Shown: positions 1 through 8,279 of the stretch, one piece after another
Layout of the letters: each line of letters begins with the position of its first letter
Position numbering within the stretch: position 1 is the first letter of the stretch
From: Microvirga lotononidis
GTDB taxonomy: Bacteria; Pseudomonadota; Alphaproteobacteria; Rhizobiales; Beijerinckiaceae
Length of the DNA: 64,000 bases
Assembly (NCBI RefSeq): GCF_034627025.1
Contig: NZ_CP141048.1
Span: forward strand, 1,500,001-1,564,000
Direction of reading: 5' to 3'
Translations under genes and position numbers: made by a program
Notes under the pieces: generated by a model
Seen by the model: only the letters and a program-made list of their open reading frames with translations
Database searches by the model: none
Told to the model about the DNA's origin: nothing

Positions 1-210
1 AATCCTGGCGAACCCAAGTAATGACGCGTCAGATTATTTAGGTACAATTCGACATTGTCCCGACACCGGGAATGTTCAGCATAGATTAACTGAATAGCCT
101 CTCTCGATACTCAGGCTATACCCGATTAGAGGCAGATAAACATATCGTCTTAATGTTGCCCTATTAGCCTTCATTTTGCAGCCCATCGATAACAATCAAG
201 GGAATGCATT

Positions 211-600
211 GTGGATCAACGCAAGGTATCGCTCGCAATCGCAAGTCTGTTCATCTCCGGGTCGACGATCTTCTTACCTCACACAGCTTCCGCCGAGCCG
301 GCGGGATCTTCCGGAAAAGTCATTCAGAGCGGCCGCGCTTCCTGGTATGGGCCGGGCTTCCACGGCCGGCGGACCGCGAGCGGCGAAACCTTCAACACCA
401 ACGATCTGACCGCCGCGCACCGCACCCTGCCCTTCGGCACGAAGGTCCGGGTCGTGAACAAGAAGACTGGCAGATCAGTGGTCGTGCGTATCAACGACCG
501 TGGTCCATATGCCCACGGCCGCGTCATCGACCTGTCGAAAGCCTCCGCGCAGGCGATCGGCCTCTCCGGCGTCGCCTCGGTCGACGTCGCCCAGCTTTAA
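211..600 (+). CDS. rlpA: RlpA-like septal ring / peptidoglycan-associated protein
   Basis: Secreted envelope protein of 129 aa. Residues 1-28 form a signal peptide ending at an SASA-type site. The rest is a single double-psi beta-barrel domain with the RlpA hallmarks ASWYG, FHGRRTASGE, LPFGTKV and RINDRGPYAHGRVIDLS. RlpA proteins bind or cleave denuded glycan strands at the septum. There is no SPOR domain, so this is the short form and septal targeting is not assured. The start is a GTG preceded by AAGGGA with about 7 nt spacing; an ATG seven bases upstream lies in another frame. The 210 bases before it are AT-rich, fit a promoter region and show no gene. Lytic activity is a family inference. 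Confidence 0.85.
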   Translation: MDQRKVSLAIASLFISGSTIFLPHTASAEPAGSSGKVIQSGRASWYGPGFHGRRTASGETFNTNDLTAAHRTLPFGTKVRVVNKKTGRSVVVRINDRGPYAHGRVIDLSKASAQAIGLSGVASVDVAQL

Positions 601-667
601 GGGCCGGCTTTCGAGCCCATCGTTTATTTCATCACCCGTTCATTTCACGACTGAATTATTGCCAACT

Positions 668-694
668 GCCCCGGCGGGCCTCTCCTGCCGGGGC
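668..694. terminator. Terminator-like hairpin after rlpA
   Basis: Inverted repeat GCCCCGGC / GCCGGGGC with an 11-nt loop, about 70 bases after the rlpA stop. No U-tract follows, so factor-independent termination is uncertain. Confidence 0.35.
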
Positions 695-769
695 GGATCA
701 TGGAACCGACAAGCCTTTTACCCGCTTTTCCCCGGTCCCTTTCTCTCTAGAAGAGGCCTTTTGGAACGC

Positions 770-1564
770 ATGCAGATCGGCCGGTCGCTGACATCGATAA
801 CCGCCCTCCTGACGCTTACCGCGGCTGTCTCCCCCATGGCTGCCGCGCAGACGGGGCGGACTTGGGTCGATCCTCCGGCCCAGGTCGGACCGGCGCCGAC
901 CCCGGCGCCCGCCCCTCAGGCCCCGCAGCCCGAAAGCCCTCCGGCACAGGCCGCACCGCCCCCTCCCGCGCCGTCGGTTCCGCCCGCGCGGACGGCCCAG
1001 CCGCAGGAGCCGGTCGCCAAACCCGAGCCCCCGACGTCAGCGCAGACCGAACCGCCACCTGCGGCCAAGCCCTCGGCGCCGACCGTCGCTGCTCAGCCGC
1101 GCCAGGAGCCGGAGAGCGACAGGCGCTCCACCCGGGCCGCGGCCGCGCGGGACTTCGCCGTCGAGTACCTCGAATCCTGGTCCGCCTCGAACGACGTCGC
1201 CCTCGAGGCCACGGCCGCCTTCTATGCGCCGCGCATTCTCTTCCACGGGCGCGAGATGACCATGAAGCGGCTCTTCAACGAGAAGCGCCGTTTCGCCCAG
1301 CGCTGGCCGGAACGCGATTATCGTCCGCGCCAGGATGCCATCGGGGCCACGTGCAACCCGGCGGGCGAAGTCTGCACGGTGCATGCGGTGTTCGACTTCA
1401 AGGCCACGAGCCCCAAACGGCGACGCGTGTCGCAGGGTACCGGCGCCCTTCAGCTCATTGTAAACTTCATCGGCGACAGACCGGTCATTGTCGCGGAACA
1501 CAGCACCCTGCTCGGCCAGGAGCGCAGGGGAAATCTCGCCCAGGAGGGTGTCTCGCATGATTGA
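770..1564 (+). CDS. Secreted proline-rich protein with possible NTF2-like domain
   Basis: Unrecognised protein of 264 aa. It has an N-terminal signal peptide (about residues 1-26, ending AAAQ), then a low-complexity Pro/Ala/Glu linker to about residue 120, and a compact C-terminal domain of about 140 residues beginning near AARDFAVEYLESWSASN. That domain has an alternation of helix and strands and a CNPAGEVC cysteine pair. The pattern (helix, YLESWSxxD/N, FYAP, later curved strands) resembles SnoaL/NTF2-like domains, but this is a visual judgement. The frame is open far upstream; the ATG at 770 is chosen because it begins the signal peptide. Its end overlaps the start of the next gene by 8 bases, so the two are probably translationally coupled and may act together at the envelope. 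Confidence 0.7.
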   Translation: MQIGRSLTSITALLTLTAAVSPMAAAQTGRTWVDPPAQVGPAPTPAPAPQAPQPESPPAQAAPPPPAPSVPPARTAQPQEPVAKPEPPTSAQTEPPPAAKPSAPTVAAQPRQEPESDRRSTRAAAARDFAVEYLESWSASNDVALEATAAFYAPRILFHGREMTMKRLFNEKRRFAQRWPERDYRPRQDAIGATCNPAGEVCTVHAVFDFKATSPKRRRVSQGTGALQLIVNFIGDRPVIVAEHSTLLGQERRGNLAQEGVSHD

Positions 1565-2669
1565 CGATTCCACCACGCCGGATTCCAAGGCCGATCCGCG
1601 GCACAACTGGGCCCGGATGCGAGAGCGCATGCGCGAGGTCATCCATGCGGAACTTGACCGGATCCATCCTACGGACGATGCGCGCCGCGCCCTCGAACTC
1701 ATCATCGAATCCTCCGTGCGCCCATCCGAGGAGAACGGCGCGCTGAAGCTCACAATCATCGATCACGAGGGCAAGAAGCGGACGATCGAGAAGGACGGGC
1801 ATACGGCGGAGTTTACGCTTCAAGACCTCCTTGACGAGCTGCGCGTCAAATATCCGGTGCTGTTCAGGCCGGCGAAGTCCGATGCGATTGCGTCTGCACA
1901 GGAGGCCGAGGCGTCTCGGCCCCGCGAGAAGCCGAAGCGCGATTGGCTGAACGTCGATTCCGGCGCGTCCCGCCCGATGCAGGACGCCGCCCCCATCTCT
2001 CGGGAACAGGATGCGACGCCGACGCTTCCGGAACGGGCGCGCAACACGTTCGAGACGTTGAAAGCCTCGGTCACGCCCGAGCCTGGCAACAGGGCCGACG
2101 ATCAACCCGTTCCGATCGTCGAAGAGCATGAGCGGACTGTCTTCGGCGAAGCGCCGACGCGTTCATGGACCCGGCCGGCTGTCGCCCTCGCGGCCGTGTC
2201 GCTCCTCGCGCTTCTCGGCGTCGGCACCTTCCTGTTCCGGGGACATGAGGCGTCCGCACCGCATGCCAGCGCCGCGGCGCCTGCCGCATCCGGGCCGATC
2301 AAGGAACCGGAGCCGGTCTCGACGGGCTCGACGGCCCCAACCGGAACGCTGCGCGGCGTGCCGGACGTGATCGATACGGCAACCCTGTCGCTGAACGGTG
2401 AAGTGGTGCGTCTGTTCGGGGTGGAATGGGCGCCCGGCGCAGGCAAGCCGGAAGACCTGACCCAATATCTGAACGGGCGCGAAGTGGCCTGTGATCCGGT
2501 AGGCGGGAACGACGTGTACCGCTGCCAGGTCGGCAGCCAGGACCTGTCCCGCGTGGTGCTGTTCAACGGCGGCGGGCGCCCCACGGACGACGCGACGCCC
2601 GAGCTCAAAGCCGCGGCCGAAAAGGCCCGCGAGGCGAAGATCGGCGTCTGGAGCAAGCAGCAACCATGA
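1557..2669 (+). CDS. Membrane-anchored protein with C-terminal SNase-like OB-fold
   Basis: Protein of 370 aa overlapping the preceding gene by 8 bases. The first 200 residues are charged and mostly lack recognisable domains. A single membrane helix lies at about residues 205-227 (AVALAAVSLLALLGVGTFLF), followed by a Ser/Ala/Pro-rich stretch. The last 105 residues look like a staphylococcal nuclease-like domain: GTLRGVPDVIDTATLSLNG, then VRLFGVEWAPG, and a terminal KAREAKIGVWS helix, as in SNase homologues where extracytoplasmic KA.A...G.W ends the fold. The catalytic Arg/Asp/Glu pattern of active nucleases is not evident, so a binding role is as likely as nuclease activity. Topology predicted: N-terminus cytoplasmic, SNase domain periplasmic. 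Confidence 0.7.
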   Translation: MIDDSTTPDSKADPRHNWARMRERMREVIHAELDRIHPTDDARRALELIIESSVRPSEENGALKLTIIDHEGKKRTIEKDGHTAEFTLQDLLDELRVKYPVLFRPAKSDAIASAQEAEASRPREKPKRDWLNVDSGASRPMQDAAPISREQDATPTLPERARNTFETLKASVTPEPGNRADDQPVPIVEEHERTVFGEAPTRSWTRPAVALAAVSLLALLGVGTFLFRGHEASAPHASAAAPAASGPIKEPEPVSTGSTAPTGTLRGVPDVIDTATLSLNGEVVRLFGVEWAPGAGKPEDLTQYLNGREVACDPVGGNDVYRCQVGSQDLSRVVLFNGGGRPTDDATPELKAAAEKAREAKIGVWSKQQP

Positions 2670-2672
2670 GAA

Positions 2673-2699
2673 AGCCGCCCGGCATCGGCCAGGGCGGCT
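2673..2699. terminator. Hairpin between convergent genes
   Basis: AGCCGCCC / GGGCGGCT arms with an 11-nt loop, between the end of the SNase-like gene and the end of minE. Read on the minus strand it is followed by TTTCT, so it may end the min operon transcript. Confidence 0.4.
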
Positions 2700-2720
2700 C
2701 ATCCCTCATGGCACCGCATG

Positions 2721-2984
2721 TCAGATGCGGATTTCGGCCGGACCGGGAATCTCGACCTCGATCTCGAGGGTCGAGATGTCGGCATCCCGGTTCATCTTCA
2801 CCTGAACGTTGTCCTGCTCCACCATGACGTGGCGGCGGACGACGGCCAGGATCTCCTCCCGCAGCTGCGCCACGAGGTCGGGCTTGCCCCCGACGATGCC
2901 GCGCTCGTGCGCCAGCAGGATCTGCAGGCGCTCCCTCGCGACGGGCGCGGAGGTGCGCCGGTTGAAGAAACTCAGAAGGCTCAT
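2721..2984 (-). CDS. minE: Cell division topological specificity factor MinE
   Basis: MinE of 87 aa, the usual length. It begins [10 protein letters not shown], a membrane-binding amphipathic start, followed by the MinD-stimulating helix with [13 protein letters not shown], and the dimerisation domain with the acidic/Val pattern [12 protein letters not shown]. MinE stimulates MinD ATPase and drives MinC-MinD away from mid-cell so that FtsZ assembles there. Its start overlaps the minD stop by 4 bases (ATGA), the normal order minC-minD-minE, indicating translational coupling. Confidence 0.97.
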   Translation of the reverse strand: MSLLSFFNRRTSAPVARERLQILLAHERGIVGGKPDLVAQLREEILAVVRRHVMVEQDNVQVKMNRDADISTLEIEVEIPGPAEIRI

Positions 2985-3796
2985 GCAGCTCTCCGTCCGA
3001 ACAGCTTGCCGAACAATCCCTTCTTGTCGGTGGGGACGGTCAGTTCGACGGCTTCGCCCTTGAGCCGGCGCACCGCATCGAAATAGGCGCGGCCCGGGGC
3101 GCTGGCAGGATTGTTCAGAGTCACCGGCGAGCCCACGTTCGAGGCGCGCAGCACCTCTTCGCTCTCGGGAATGATGCCGATCAGCGGGATCGAGAGGATC
3201 TCCAGCACGTCCTCGACCTTCAGCATCTCGCCACGCTCGGCGCGGGCCGGGTCGTAGCGGGTGAGCAGCAGGTGCTTCTCGATGCGCTCGCCCTTCTCGG
3301 CCCGTTCCGTCTTCGAATCGAGGAGGCCGATGATGCGGTCCGAATCGCGGACGGAAGAGACTTCCGGATTCGTCACGACGACGGCCACGTCCGCATGGCG
3401 CATGGCCATCGTGGCGCCGCGTTCGATGCCGGCCGGGCTGTCGCAGATGATCCAGTCGAACTTCTGGCGCAGCTCATCGAGCACGCGAGCCACGCCCTCT
3501 TCGGTCAGCGCATCCTTGTCGCGGGTCTGCGAGGCGGGCAGCAGGGAGAGGTTCTCGAGCCGCTTGTCGCGGATGAGAGCCTGGTTGAGCTTCGCGTCGC
3601 CCTGCACCACGTTGATGAGATCGAACACCACGCGGCGCTCCGCGCCCATCACGAGGTCCAGGTTGCGCAGGCCGACGTCGAAGTCGATGACGACGACCTT
3701 GTCGCCGCCATGCGCCAGTGCCGCGCCCAGAGCCGCCGAAGACGTTGTCTTGCCAACGCCACCCTTGCCGGAAGTTACGACCAAGACTTTGGCCAT
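2981..3796 (-). CDS. minD: Septum site-determining ATPase MinD
   Basis: MinD of 271 aa, usual length. The deviant Walker A motif GKGGVGKTT lies at residues 10-18, the switch/Walker B region contains [17 protein letters not shown], and a C-terminal amphipathic membrane-targeting helix ([12 protein letters not shown]) is present. It dimerises with ATP on the inner membrane, recruits MinC and is released by MinE. It lies between minC (16 bases upstream) and minE (4-base overlap) in one operon. Confidence 0.97.
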   Translation of the reverse strand: MAKVLVVTSGKGGVGKTTSSAALGAALAHGGDKVVVIDFDVGLRNLDLVMGAERRVVFDLINVVQGDAKLNQALIRDKRLENLSLLPASQTRDKDALTEEGVARVLDELRQKFDWIICDSPAGIERGATMAMRHADVAVVVTNPEVSSVRDSDRIIGLLDSKTERAEKGERIEKHLLLTRYDPARAERGEMLKVEDVLEILSIPLIGIIPESEEVLRASNVGSPVTLNNPASAPGRAYFDAVRRLKGEAVELTVPTDKKGLFGKLFGRRAA

Positions 3797-3812
3797 TGTC
3801 GCCCTCTTTCTC

Positions 3813-4535
3813 TCAATCCATTGTTTTCAGGATGATCGAGTCGCCATCCAGGTTCACTTGCACAGGCTGACCGAGGAACTTGCCCCCCAGATCGTCAGCG
3901 GTCTTGTAGAGCCCATCGATCGCAATCAATTCGGCTTCGAATTTGCGGCAGAAGATGCGCGCGCGGCCATTGCCCGTGCAGCCGGCGATGGCGCGGCCGC
4001 GCAGGGAGCCATAGACGTGGATCGAGCCGCCGGCAACGATCTCGGAACCTGACGCAACGGAGCCCAGGACCGTGACGTCGCCTTCCGGATGCAGGATCGA
4101 CTGGCCCGAACGCACGGAACCTTCGATGAGCAGCGACTTCTCCGGCACGGGCGCATCGCCGAAGGGCGCGGCAGTCGCTGCGACGGCCGCATTGGCTGCG
4201 TCCGGCACGTCGATCTCGCCTGTCGGCTTCCCGCCGTTGATCTGCGGCGGCATGTCGGCGTCGACGTTCTCGGGAGCGGCGCCCTCCAGCCCGATGATGC
4301 GGATATTGCGCATCTTGAAGGCGGCCAGGAGGAACTTCAGCTCGGACTTGGAAGGCTTTAACGACGACACGTCGGCAATGATGGGTCGTCCGGTGAAAAA
4401 CCCGGGCGAACGCTCGGACACGGCATCGAGATCTTCGAGCCAGTCCCGCAACGGCACTTCGGGCGCCAGGACCAGGGCCATGAAGGACCTGCCACGGAAG
4501 CGAAGAGATGGACGGGTGCGAACGGCAATGGTCAC
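3813..4535 (-). CDS. minC: Septum formation inhibitor MinC
   Basis: MinC of 240 aa. The N-terminal domain (residues 1-100) matches the FtsZ-inhibiting domain, and the C-terminal right-handed beta-helix has the characteristic repeats with VRSGQSILHPEGDVTVLGSVASGSEIVAGGSIHVYGSLRGRAIAG (split here by description: residues about 140-190). This half binds MinD. It is the first gene of the minCDE operon. A perfect CtrA-type site lies 47-61 bases upstream of the start. The first 18 residues before a second Met (FMALVLAP) are plausible but the start could be internal. Confidence 0.95.
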   Translation of the reverse strand: MTIAVRTRPSLRFRGRSFMALVLAPEVPLRDWLEDLDAVSERSPGFFTGRPIIADVSSLKPSKSELKFLLAAFKMRNIRIIGLEGAAPENVDADMPPQINGGKPTGEIDVPDAANAAVAATAAPFGDAPVPEKSLLIEGSVRSGQSILHPEGDVTVLGSVASGSEIVAGGSIHVYGSLRGRAIAGCTGNGRARIFCRKFEAELIAIDGLYKTADDLGGKFLGQPVQVNLDGDSIILKTMD

Positions 4536-4581
4536 GGGGGTTCAGATTCCTTTAATACCCCATGATTTCGACCGCTTATGG

Positions 4582-4596
4582 TTAACGGACGGTTAA
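4582..4596. promoter_or_regulatory. CtrA-type binding site upstream of minC
   Basis: TTAA-CGGACGG-TTAA is an exact match to the alphaproteobacterial CtrA full site TTAA-N7-TTAA. It lies in the promoter region of minCDE. CtrA control of minCDE has been reported in Sinorhizobium and Brucella as I recall; here it is inferred from sequence. Confidence 0.65.
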
Positions 4597-4923
4597 AGGA
4601 GACGGCGGGCGCTAACAATTTTCAGAGGGTCGAATCGGCGGAAACCTGGACATCCCGTGCGGGTAAACCCTGAGGTCCGAATAAGAAATTCAGCCGTTGC
4701 AAGGAATATAAAGATATAATCTATCTCTTATTGAGTATTTTCTATCCCTTCTTGAGTAGTAATCCGCCCTCAAAGCTCAATTGACCCTGTCTATGAGGGG
4801 CATACGATGATCTTTCTTTCGTTTTGTTTCATCGTTTCTTATAGCGAATTTCCACCGATAAGTACGACCACAAAGCGATCGGATCGACAACAGCCGAAAG
4901 GCTCATCCAGGGGAGGATGAAGG
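4597..4923. promoter_or_regulatory. Divergent minC / TAXI intergenic region with a direct repeat
   Basis: This 327-base stretch is AT-rich relative to its surroundings and has no gene. It contains two near-identical 18-base segments, TCTATCTCTTATTGAGTA at 4720-4737 and TCTATCCCTTCTTGAGTA at 4741-4758, differing at two positions and spaced 21 bases start to start, two helical turns. That geometry suits a dimeric activator. A good Shine-Dalgarno (GGGGAGGA) precedes the plus-strand gene at 4924. Confidence 0.45.
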
Positions 4924-6087
4924 ATGTCGGGTCGAGTGAACGTCTCTTCTCCGTTGAGCAGATTTTTCCGCTCTTTGTCTCTTCAGGTCGTCTTTGTCGC
5001 AGCCGCTCTCCTGTCGGGCTCGGTCGCCGTCTCGGCCCAGAATGCGCCGGCCTTCGACCCGTCCCGCGCCAATGCGGGCACGCTCGGGGTGATCTCCGGC
5101 GGCGCGGACGGCACCTATATCCGCATCGCGGCGGATCTCGCCAACGTGCTCGACGGGGAAGACCTGCGCGTCCTGCCGATGATCGGTCGCGGCTCGCTGC
5201 AGAACCTGCGCGACATCATGTTCCTGCGCGGCGTCGATATCGGCATCGTGCAGATGGATGCGCGCGAGCAGCTGAAGGCGGAGAACCTTCAGAACGACGC
5301 GGTGCGCCGCCTGCGCTTCATCACGCGCCTCTACAACGAGGAGGTCCATATCATTGCCGACCGGGAGATCACGGATATCCGGCAACTCGACGGCAAGAAG
5401 GTCAACATCGACAAGGCCGGCAGCGGCACCAACCTGACCTCGCGCCTGATCTTCGACAAGCTCGGAATCAAGCCCGACATGACCACCTTCGATCAGGCCT
5501 CGTCCTACGCGAAGCTGAAATCCGGTGAGATCCAGGCGGCCGTCTATGTGGCCGGACGTCCGGTTCGCGCCATCGCCGAATTCCAGACGGATGGGCGTTT
5601 CCATCTCCTGTCGATCCCCTTCGAGGGAGAGATCGCGGAAAGCTACTTCCCCGCCCGACTGGCGAACGCCGATTACCCGCAGCTCGTCGACAAGGACAAT
5701 TCGGTCGAGACCCTGGCCGTCGGCAGCCTGCTCGCCGTGTTCAACTGGCCGGAGAATTCAGACCGCTACAAGCGCGTCAAGCGTTTCGTGGATGCGTTCT
5801 TCTCCCGTTTCGACGAGTTCCTGCAGCCAGGGCGGCATCCGAAATGGAAAGAGGTCAACCTCGCCGCCGACGTGCCCGGCTGGGAGCGCGTGAAGCCGGC
5901 CCAGGACTGGCTCGACCGTGCCGCGGCGGCCAGCAAGCCGTCGCCCGAGGGCAAGAGCTTCGAGAGCTTCATGAAGAGCAGAGGCATCGACGTCTCGGCC
6001 GAACAGCGCGAGGTGCTGTTCCGGGAGTTCCTCGCCTGGCAGAGCGACCGGCAAAAATCCACCCGGCGCGTCACGCGACAGGACTGA
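4924..6087 (+). CDS. TAXI-family TRAP transporter solute-binding protein
   Basis: Periplasmic protein of 387 aa. A signal peptide spans about residues 1-38 (FVAAALLSGSVAVSAQ). The mature part has the TAXI (TRAP-associated extracytoplasmic immunogenic) features: LGVISGGADGTYIRIAADLA near residue 55, then a two-lobe periplasmic binding fold with KKVNIDKAGSGTNLTSRLIF and DMTTFDQASSYAKLKSGEIQAAVYVAG. TAXI proteins deliver small ligands, such as glutamate in the studied cases, to a fused TRAP permease. No DctM/DctQ-type permease is encoded nearby, so the protein either pairs with a distant permease or acts as a sensor. The extended C-terminal 80 residues are charged. A strong Shine-Dalgarno supports the start. 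Confidence 0.8.
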   Translation: MSGRVNVSSPLSRFFRSLSLQVVFVAAALLSGSVAVSAQNAPAFDPSRANAGTLGVISGGADGTYIRIAADLANVLDGEDLRVLPMIGRGSLQNLRDIMFLRGVDIGIVQMDAREQLKAENLQNDAVRRLRFITRLYNEEVHIIADREITDIRQLDGKKVNIDKAGSGTNLTSRLIFDKLGIKPDMTTFDQASSYAKLKSGEIQAAVYVAGRPVRAIAEFQTDGRFHLLSIPFEGEIAESYFPARLANADYPQLVDKDNSVETLAVGSLLAVFNWPENSDRYKRVKRFVDAFFSRFDEFLQPGRHPKWKEVNLAADVPGWERVKPAQDWLDRAAAASKPSPEGKSFESFMKSRGIDVSAEQREVLFREFLAWQSDRQKSTRRVTRQD

Positions 6088-6107
6088 CGATCCGAACAGG
6101 ACCGACG

Positions 6108-6128
6108 CAAGGCTCCGGCGGAGCCTTG
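6108..6128 (+). terminator. Short perfect hairpin after the TAXI gene
   Basis: CAAGGCTCC / GGAGCCTTG, 9-bp arms with a GGC loop, directly after the TAXI gene and just before the next gene. There is no U-run, so it may be a processing or attenuation stem and not a true terminator. Confidence 0.4.
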
Positions 6129-6150
6129 AGAGAGCACAAGGAGGTCCGAC

Positions 6151-7704
6151 ATGGTTGAGCGCACCCAGACCGGATTGAAACGTTTAACCGTGGAGTTGCT
6201 GACAACGGGCCTGATCGCCGCGACCCTCCTCGGGCCCGCAACCGCGCAGGTCGCCCCGGCCGGCGGCGATCCCACGAACGGGACCTCTGCGTCCCCGACG
6301 GGGGACGCGGGGGATCTTCGCACGATCCTGCCGCTTCTTCTCACCTCGCCGGATCGGAAGCGGCTTGCACTGGATCTGGAGGCGGCCATCCGGACAGGCG
6401 ACATGAGGAAGGCCGAGAGCAACCTGAATGCGGCGATCGAGGTCGGGACCCTTGCCATCGTTCTCGTCGATCGCCTGAACGATCCGAACCTCGTCGGCGC
6501 CCTGCAGGGGCTCGGCCTCCGCGACGACATCCCGACGCCGGAGCCGCCCATCGCCGACAAGGCGGCAGCGGCCGGGTCCTGCGCGGTCACCCCCGCTGTC
6601 GAGGCCTCGAACCTCGCCGACATGCAGCAGGCCCTCGAGCAGGAACGCACCCAGAGCGACAGGATCTCGCAAGCTCTCGCGAGCCTCACGCAGGAGCGCG
6701 ATGCTCTCGCGGAGCGCCTGGACAGGGAAACGAAGTCGCAAGCCACCGCAGCCTCCGAGATGCAGCAGGCCCTCCAGCGGGAGCAGGACCAAAGCCGGGC
6801 CACCATCGGCGAACTGGAGAAGCTCCAAGAGGAATACCGGGGTCTTCAGGCTGCCAGGGAGCGGGACCAGGCTTCCGAAGCCACGAGCGCGTCCGAACGG
6901 GATGCGCTCGTGAGCCGCGAGCGCCAGCGGGGCGACGAGGCCGAGCGCAGACTGGCCGACATCCAGACGGAGCTGCGCGATCTGCGCGCGTTCAAGGATC
7001 AAAGGACGGCATCCGACGCGACACGGGTCGCGGAACTGAAGAAGGCCCTGGCCGTAGCCGAATGGCGCGGCGACATGCTGACCCGGGAATTGGTGGATAC
7101 CGAGGAGGAGCTGCGCACGCTTCAGGAGCCCCAACGCCCGAGCGCGACACCCGTGGTGTTCCGCCTCGCGGCCGCCGGGACGGAACTCCCTCTCGCGCCC
7201 GTCCAGGACGAGGCATCTCCGCCGGTCGTGTCGCAGATCGGCCCGGCGTCGGCGATTGCCAACAAGGCGCTGCCGGAGGCCACCGCCGCCCTGCCGAAGG
7301 ACCTGGCTCCGGTCGTGATCGCGGCACTGCCGGAGGCGATCCAGCCCCTGCCGGCCGGCGCCGCGACCCTGCCTCCCACGAAGATCGAAATGCCGTCGGT
7401 GACGGAGCCCAAGGTCAGCGCTCCCGCGGCTGCTCCCAAGAGCGATGACCGCCTGACGAGCCGTGCGGAGGAACTCTTCCACAAGGGCGATGTGAGCGGA
7501 GCGAGGCTTCTGTTCGAGCGGGCCATGGACGGCGGCCAGGCCCGCGCCGCCTTCCTGCTGGCGGAAACCTACGACCCGAATGTGCTTTCCCGGCTGGGCG
7601 TGGTGGGAATCCGCGGCGATGCCGCCAAGGCCCGGGAATATTACGCGCGGGCCCGTGCCCTGGGCGTTGTGCAGGCGGGCGAGCGGCTGGAAGCGTTGAA
7701 GTAA
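6151..7704 (+). CDS. Secreted coiled-coil protein with C-terminal Sel1/TPR-like repeat
   Basis: Unnamed 517-aa protein with a signal peptide at about residues 1-33 (LIAATLLGPATAQ). Residues about 150-320 are a long heptad-rich, Glu/Gln/Arg-rich coiled coil. An Ala/Pro-rich linker follows, and the last 75 residues carry a Sel1-type helix pair (RAEELFHKGDVSGARLLFERA and DAAKAREYYARARALG). The architecture suggests a periplasmic scaffold, reminiscent of proteins found beside TAXI or cellulose/peptidoglycan genes in Rhizobiales, but no function can be named. It follows the TAXI gene by 63 bases in the same direction with the Shine-Dalgarno AAGGAGG, so the two may be co-transcribed. Confidence 0.7.
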   Translation: MVERTQTGLKRLTVELLTTGLIAATLLGPATAQVAPAGGDPTNGTSASPTGDAGDLRTILPLLLTSPDRKRLALDLEAAIRTGDMRKAESNLNAAIEVGTLAIVLVDRLNDPNLVGALQGLGLRDDIPTPEPPIADKAAAAGSCAVTPAVEASNLADMQQALEQERTQSDRISQALASLTQERDALAERLDRETKSQATAASEMQQALQREQDQSRATIGELEKLQEEYRGLQAARERDQASEATSASERDALVSRERQRGDEAERRLADIQTELRDLRAFKDQRTASDATRVAELKKALAVAEWRGDMLTRELVDTEEELRTLQEPQRPSATPVVFRLAAAGTELPLAPVQDEASPPVVSQIGPASAIANKALPEATAALPKDLAPVVIAALPEAIQPLPAGAATLPPTKIEMPSVTEPKVSAPAAAPKSDDRLTSRAEELFHKGDVSGARLLFERAMDGGQARAAFLLAETYDPNVLSRLGVVGIRGDAAKAREYYARARALGVVQAGERLEALK

Positions 7705-7737
7705 CGATCTAGCGAATCGTGCGGACCCGGAGGGCCG

Positions 7738-7840
7738 CGTCAGCGAAAAGTGGATCCGGTTTTCCGCTCAGAAGGATGCGCTCATCAAGGGCGGGAGCAT
7801 CGTCGTACGCGAAAGCGATTCCTGCTTTGCGTTCGATGCT
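7738..7840. repeat. Dispersed intergenic repeat, GGATCC family, copy 1
   Basis: Contains AAGTGGATCCGGTTTTCCG followed by CTCAGAA and ATGCG. An inverted relative of the same element lies at 10998-11124. The shared core and surrounding palindromic arms mark a small dispersed element of a type seen throughout rhizobial and Methylobacterium-like genomes. Confidence 0.6.
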
Positions 7841-8098
7841 TCAGAACGGCACCCACTCGCCGCCCTCGGTCAGGGAATCCACGGCCCGTTCGAGCGCCGT
7901 GCCGGCGTCGAGCAGCTGCTGGGCCGTCTGCTGGATCTGCAGGGGCGGGCCGGGAAGCCCGGCCACATGCTCGGTCAGCTCCCTGACTCGCTCGATCAGC
8001 TCGATCAAGTCGGCGGCGAGCGCGGCCCTCTCCTCTGCCTCGGCGACAGGAGGGCGTCCTTGCTTCAGGCGCGGAGCGAGGGGGATCACGTTCGACAT
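7841..8098 (-). CDS. Small hypothetical helical protein
   Basis: 85-aa protein starting MSNVIPLAPRLKQG. The start at 8098 is preceded on the minus strand by an AGAAG Shine-Dalgarno; a longer reading frame upstream is not needed. The body is Ala/Leu/Glu-rich and predicted helical, with two amphipathic helices separated by GLPGPPLQ. It ends GGEWVPF. It contains no recognised domain. It stands alone between the coiled-coil gene and a divergent XRE regulator, sharing a 180-base promoter region with it. Confidence 0.6.
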   Translation of the reverse strand: MSNVIPLAPRLKQGRPPVAEAEERAALAADLIELIERVRELTEHVAGLPGPPLQIQQTAQQLLDAGTALERAVDSLTEGGEWVPF

Positions 8099-8247
8099 GC
8101 TTTGAAAATCTTCTTTTGTTCCGCCGAGGGCAATGGACGAACCGAGCGCGATCCACAGCAAACCGCAGCCTTAATGGCTGCCACGCTTCATGGCGACGGC
8201 TTTTTTGCACACAGGGTCACCGGACGATTTCCCGGAAGCGAGCCTTG

Positions 8248-8265
8248 ACTCCATCATAATGGAGT
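8248..8265. promoter_or_regulatory. Palindromic operator candidate at the XRE gene start
   Basis: ACTCCAT-CATA-ATGGAGT, perfect 7-bp arms, lies 15 bases before the chosen start codon of the XRE-cupin gene and overlaps a TTGACT -35-like hexamer at 8245-8250. Position and symmetry suggest autoregulation by the HTH dimer. Confidence 0.5.
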
Positions 8266-8279
8266 GGTTTTCTAATTTA

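Noticed and set aside
204-791. Frame starting at ATG 204
   Set aside because: It runs out of frame through the RlpA-like gene, and its product is Arg/Pro-rich without any domain. The GTG at 211 begins a signal peptide and a complete domain.
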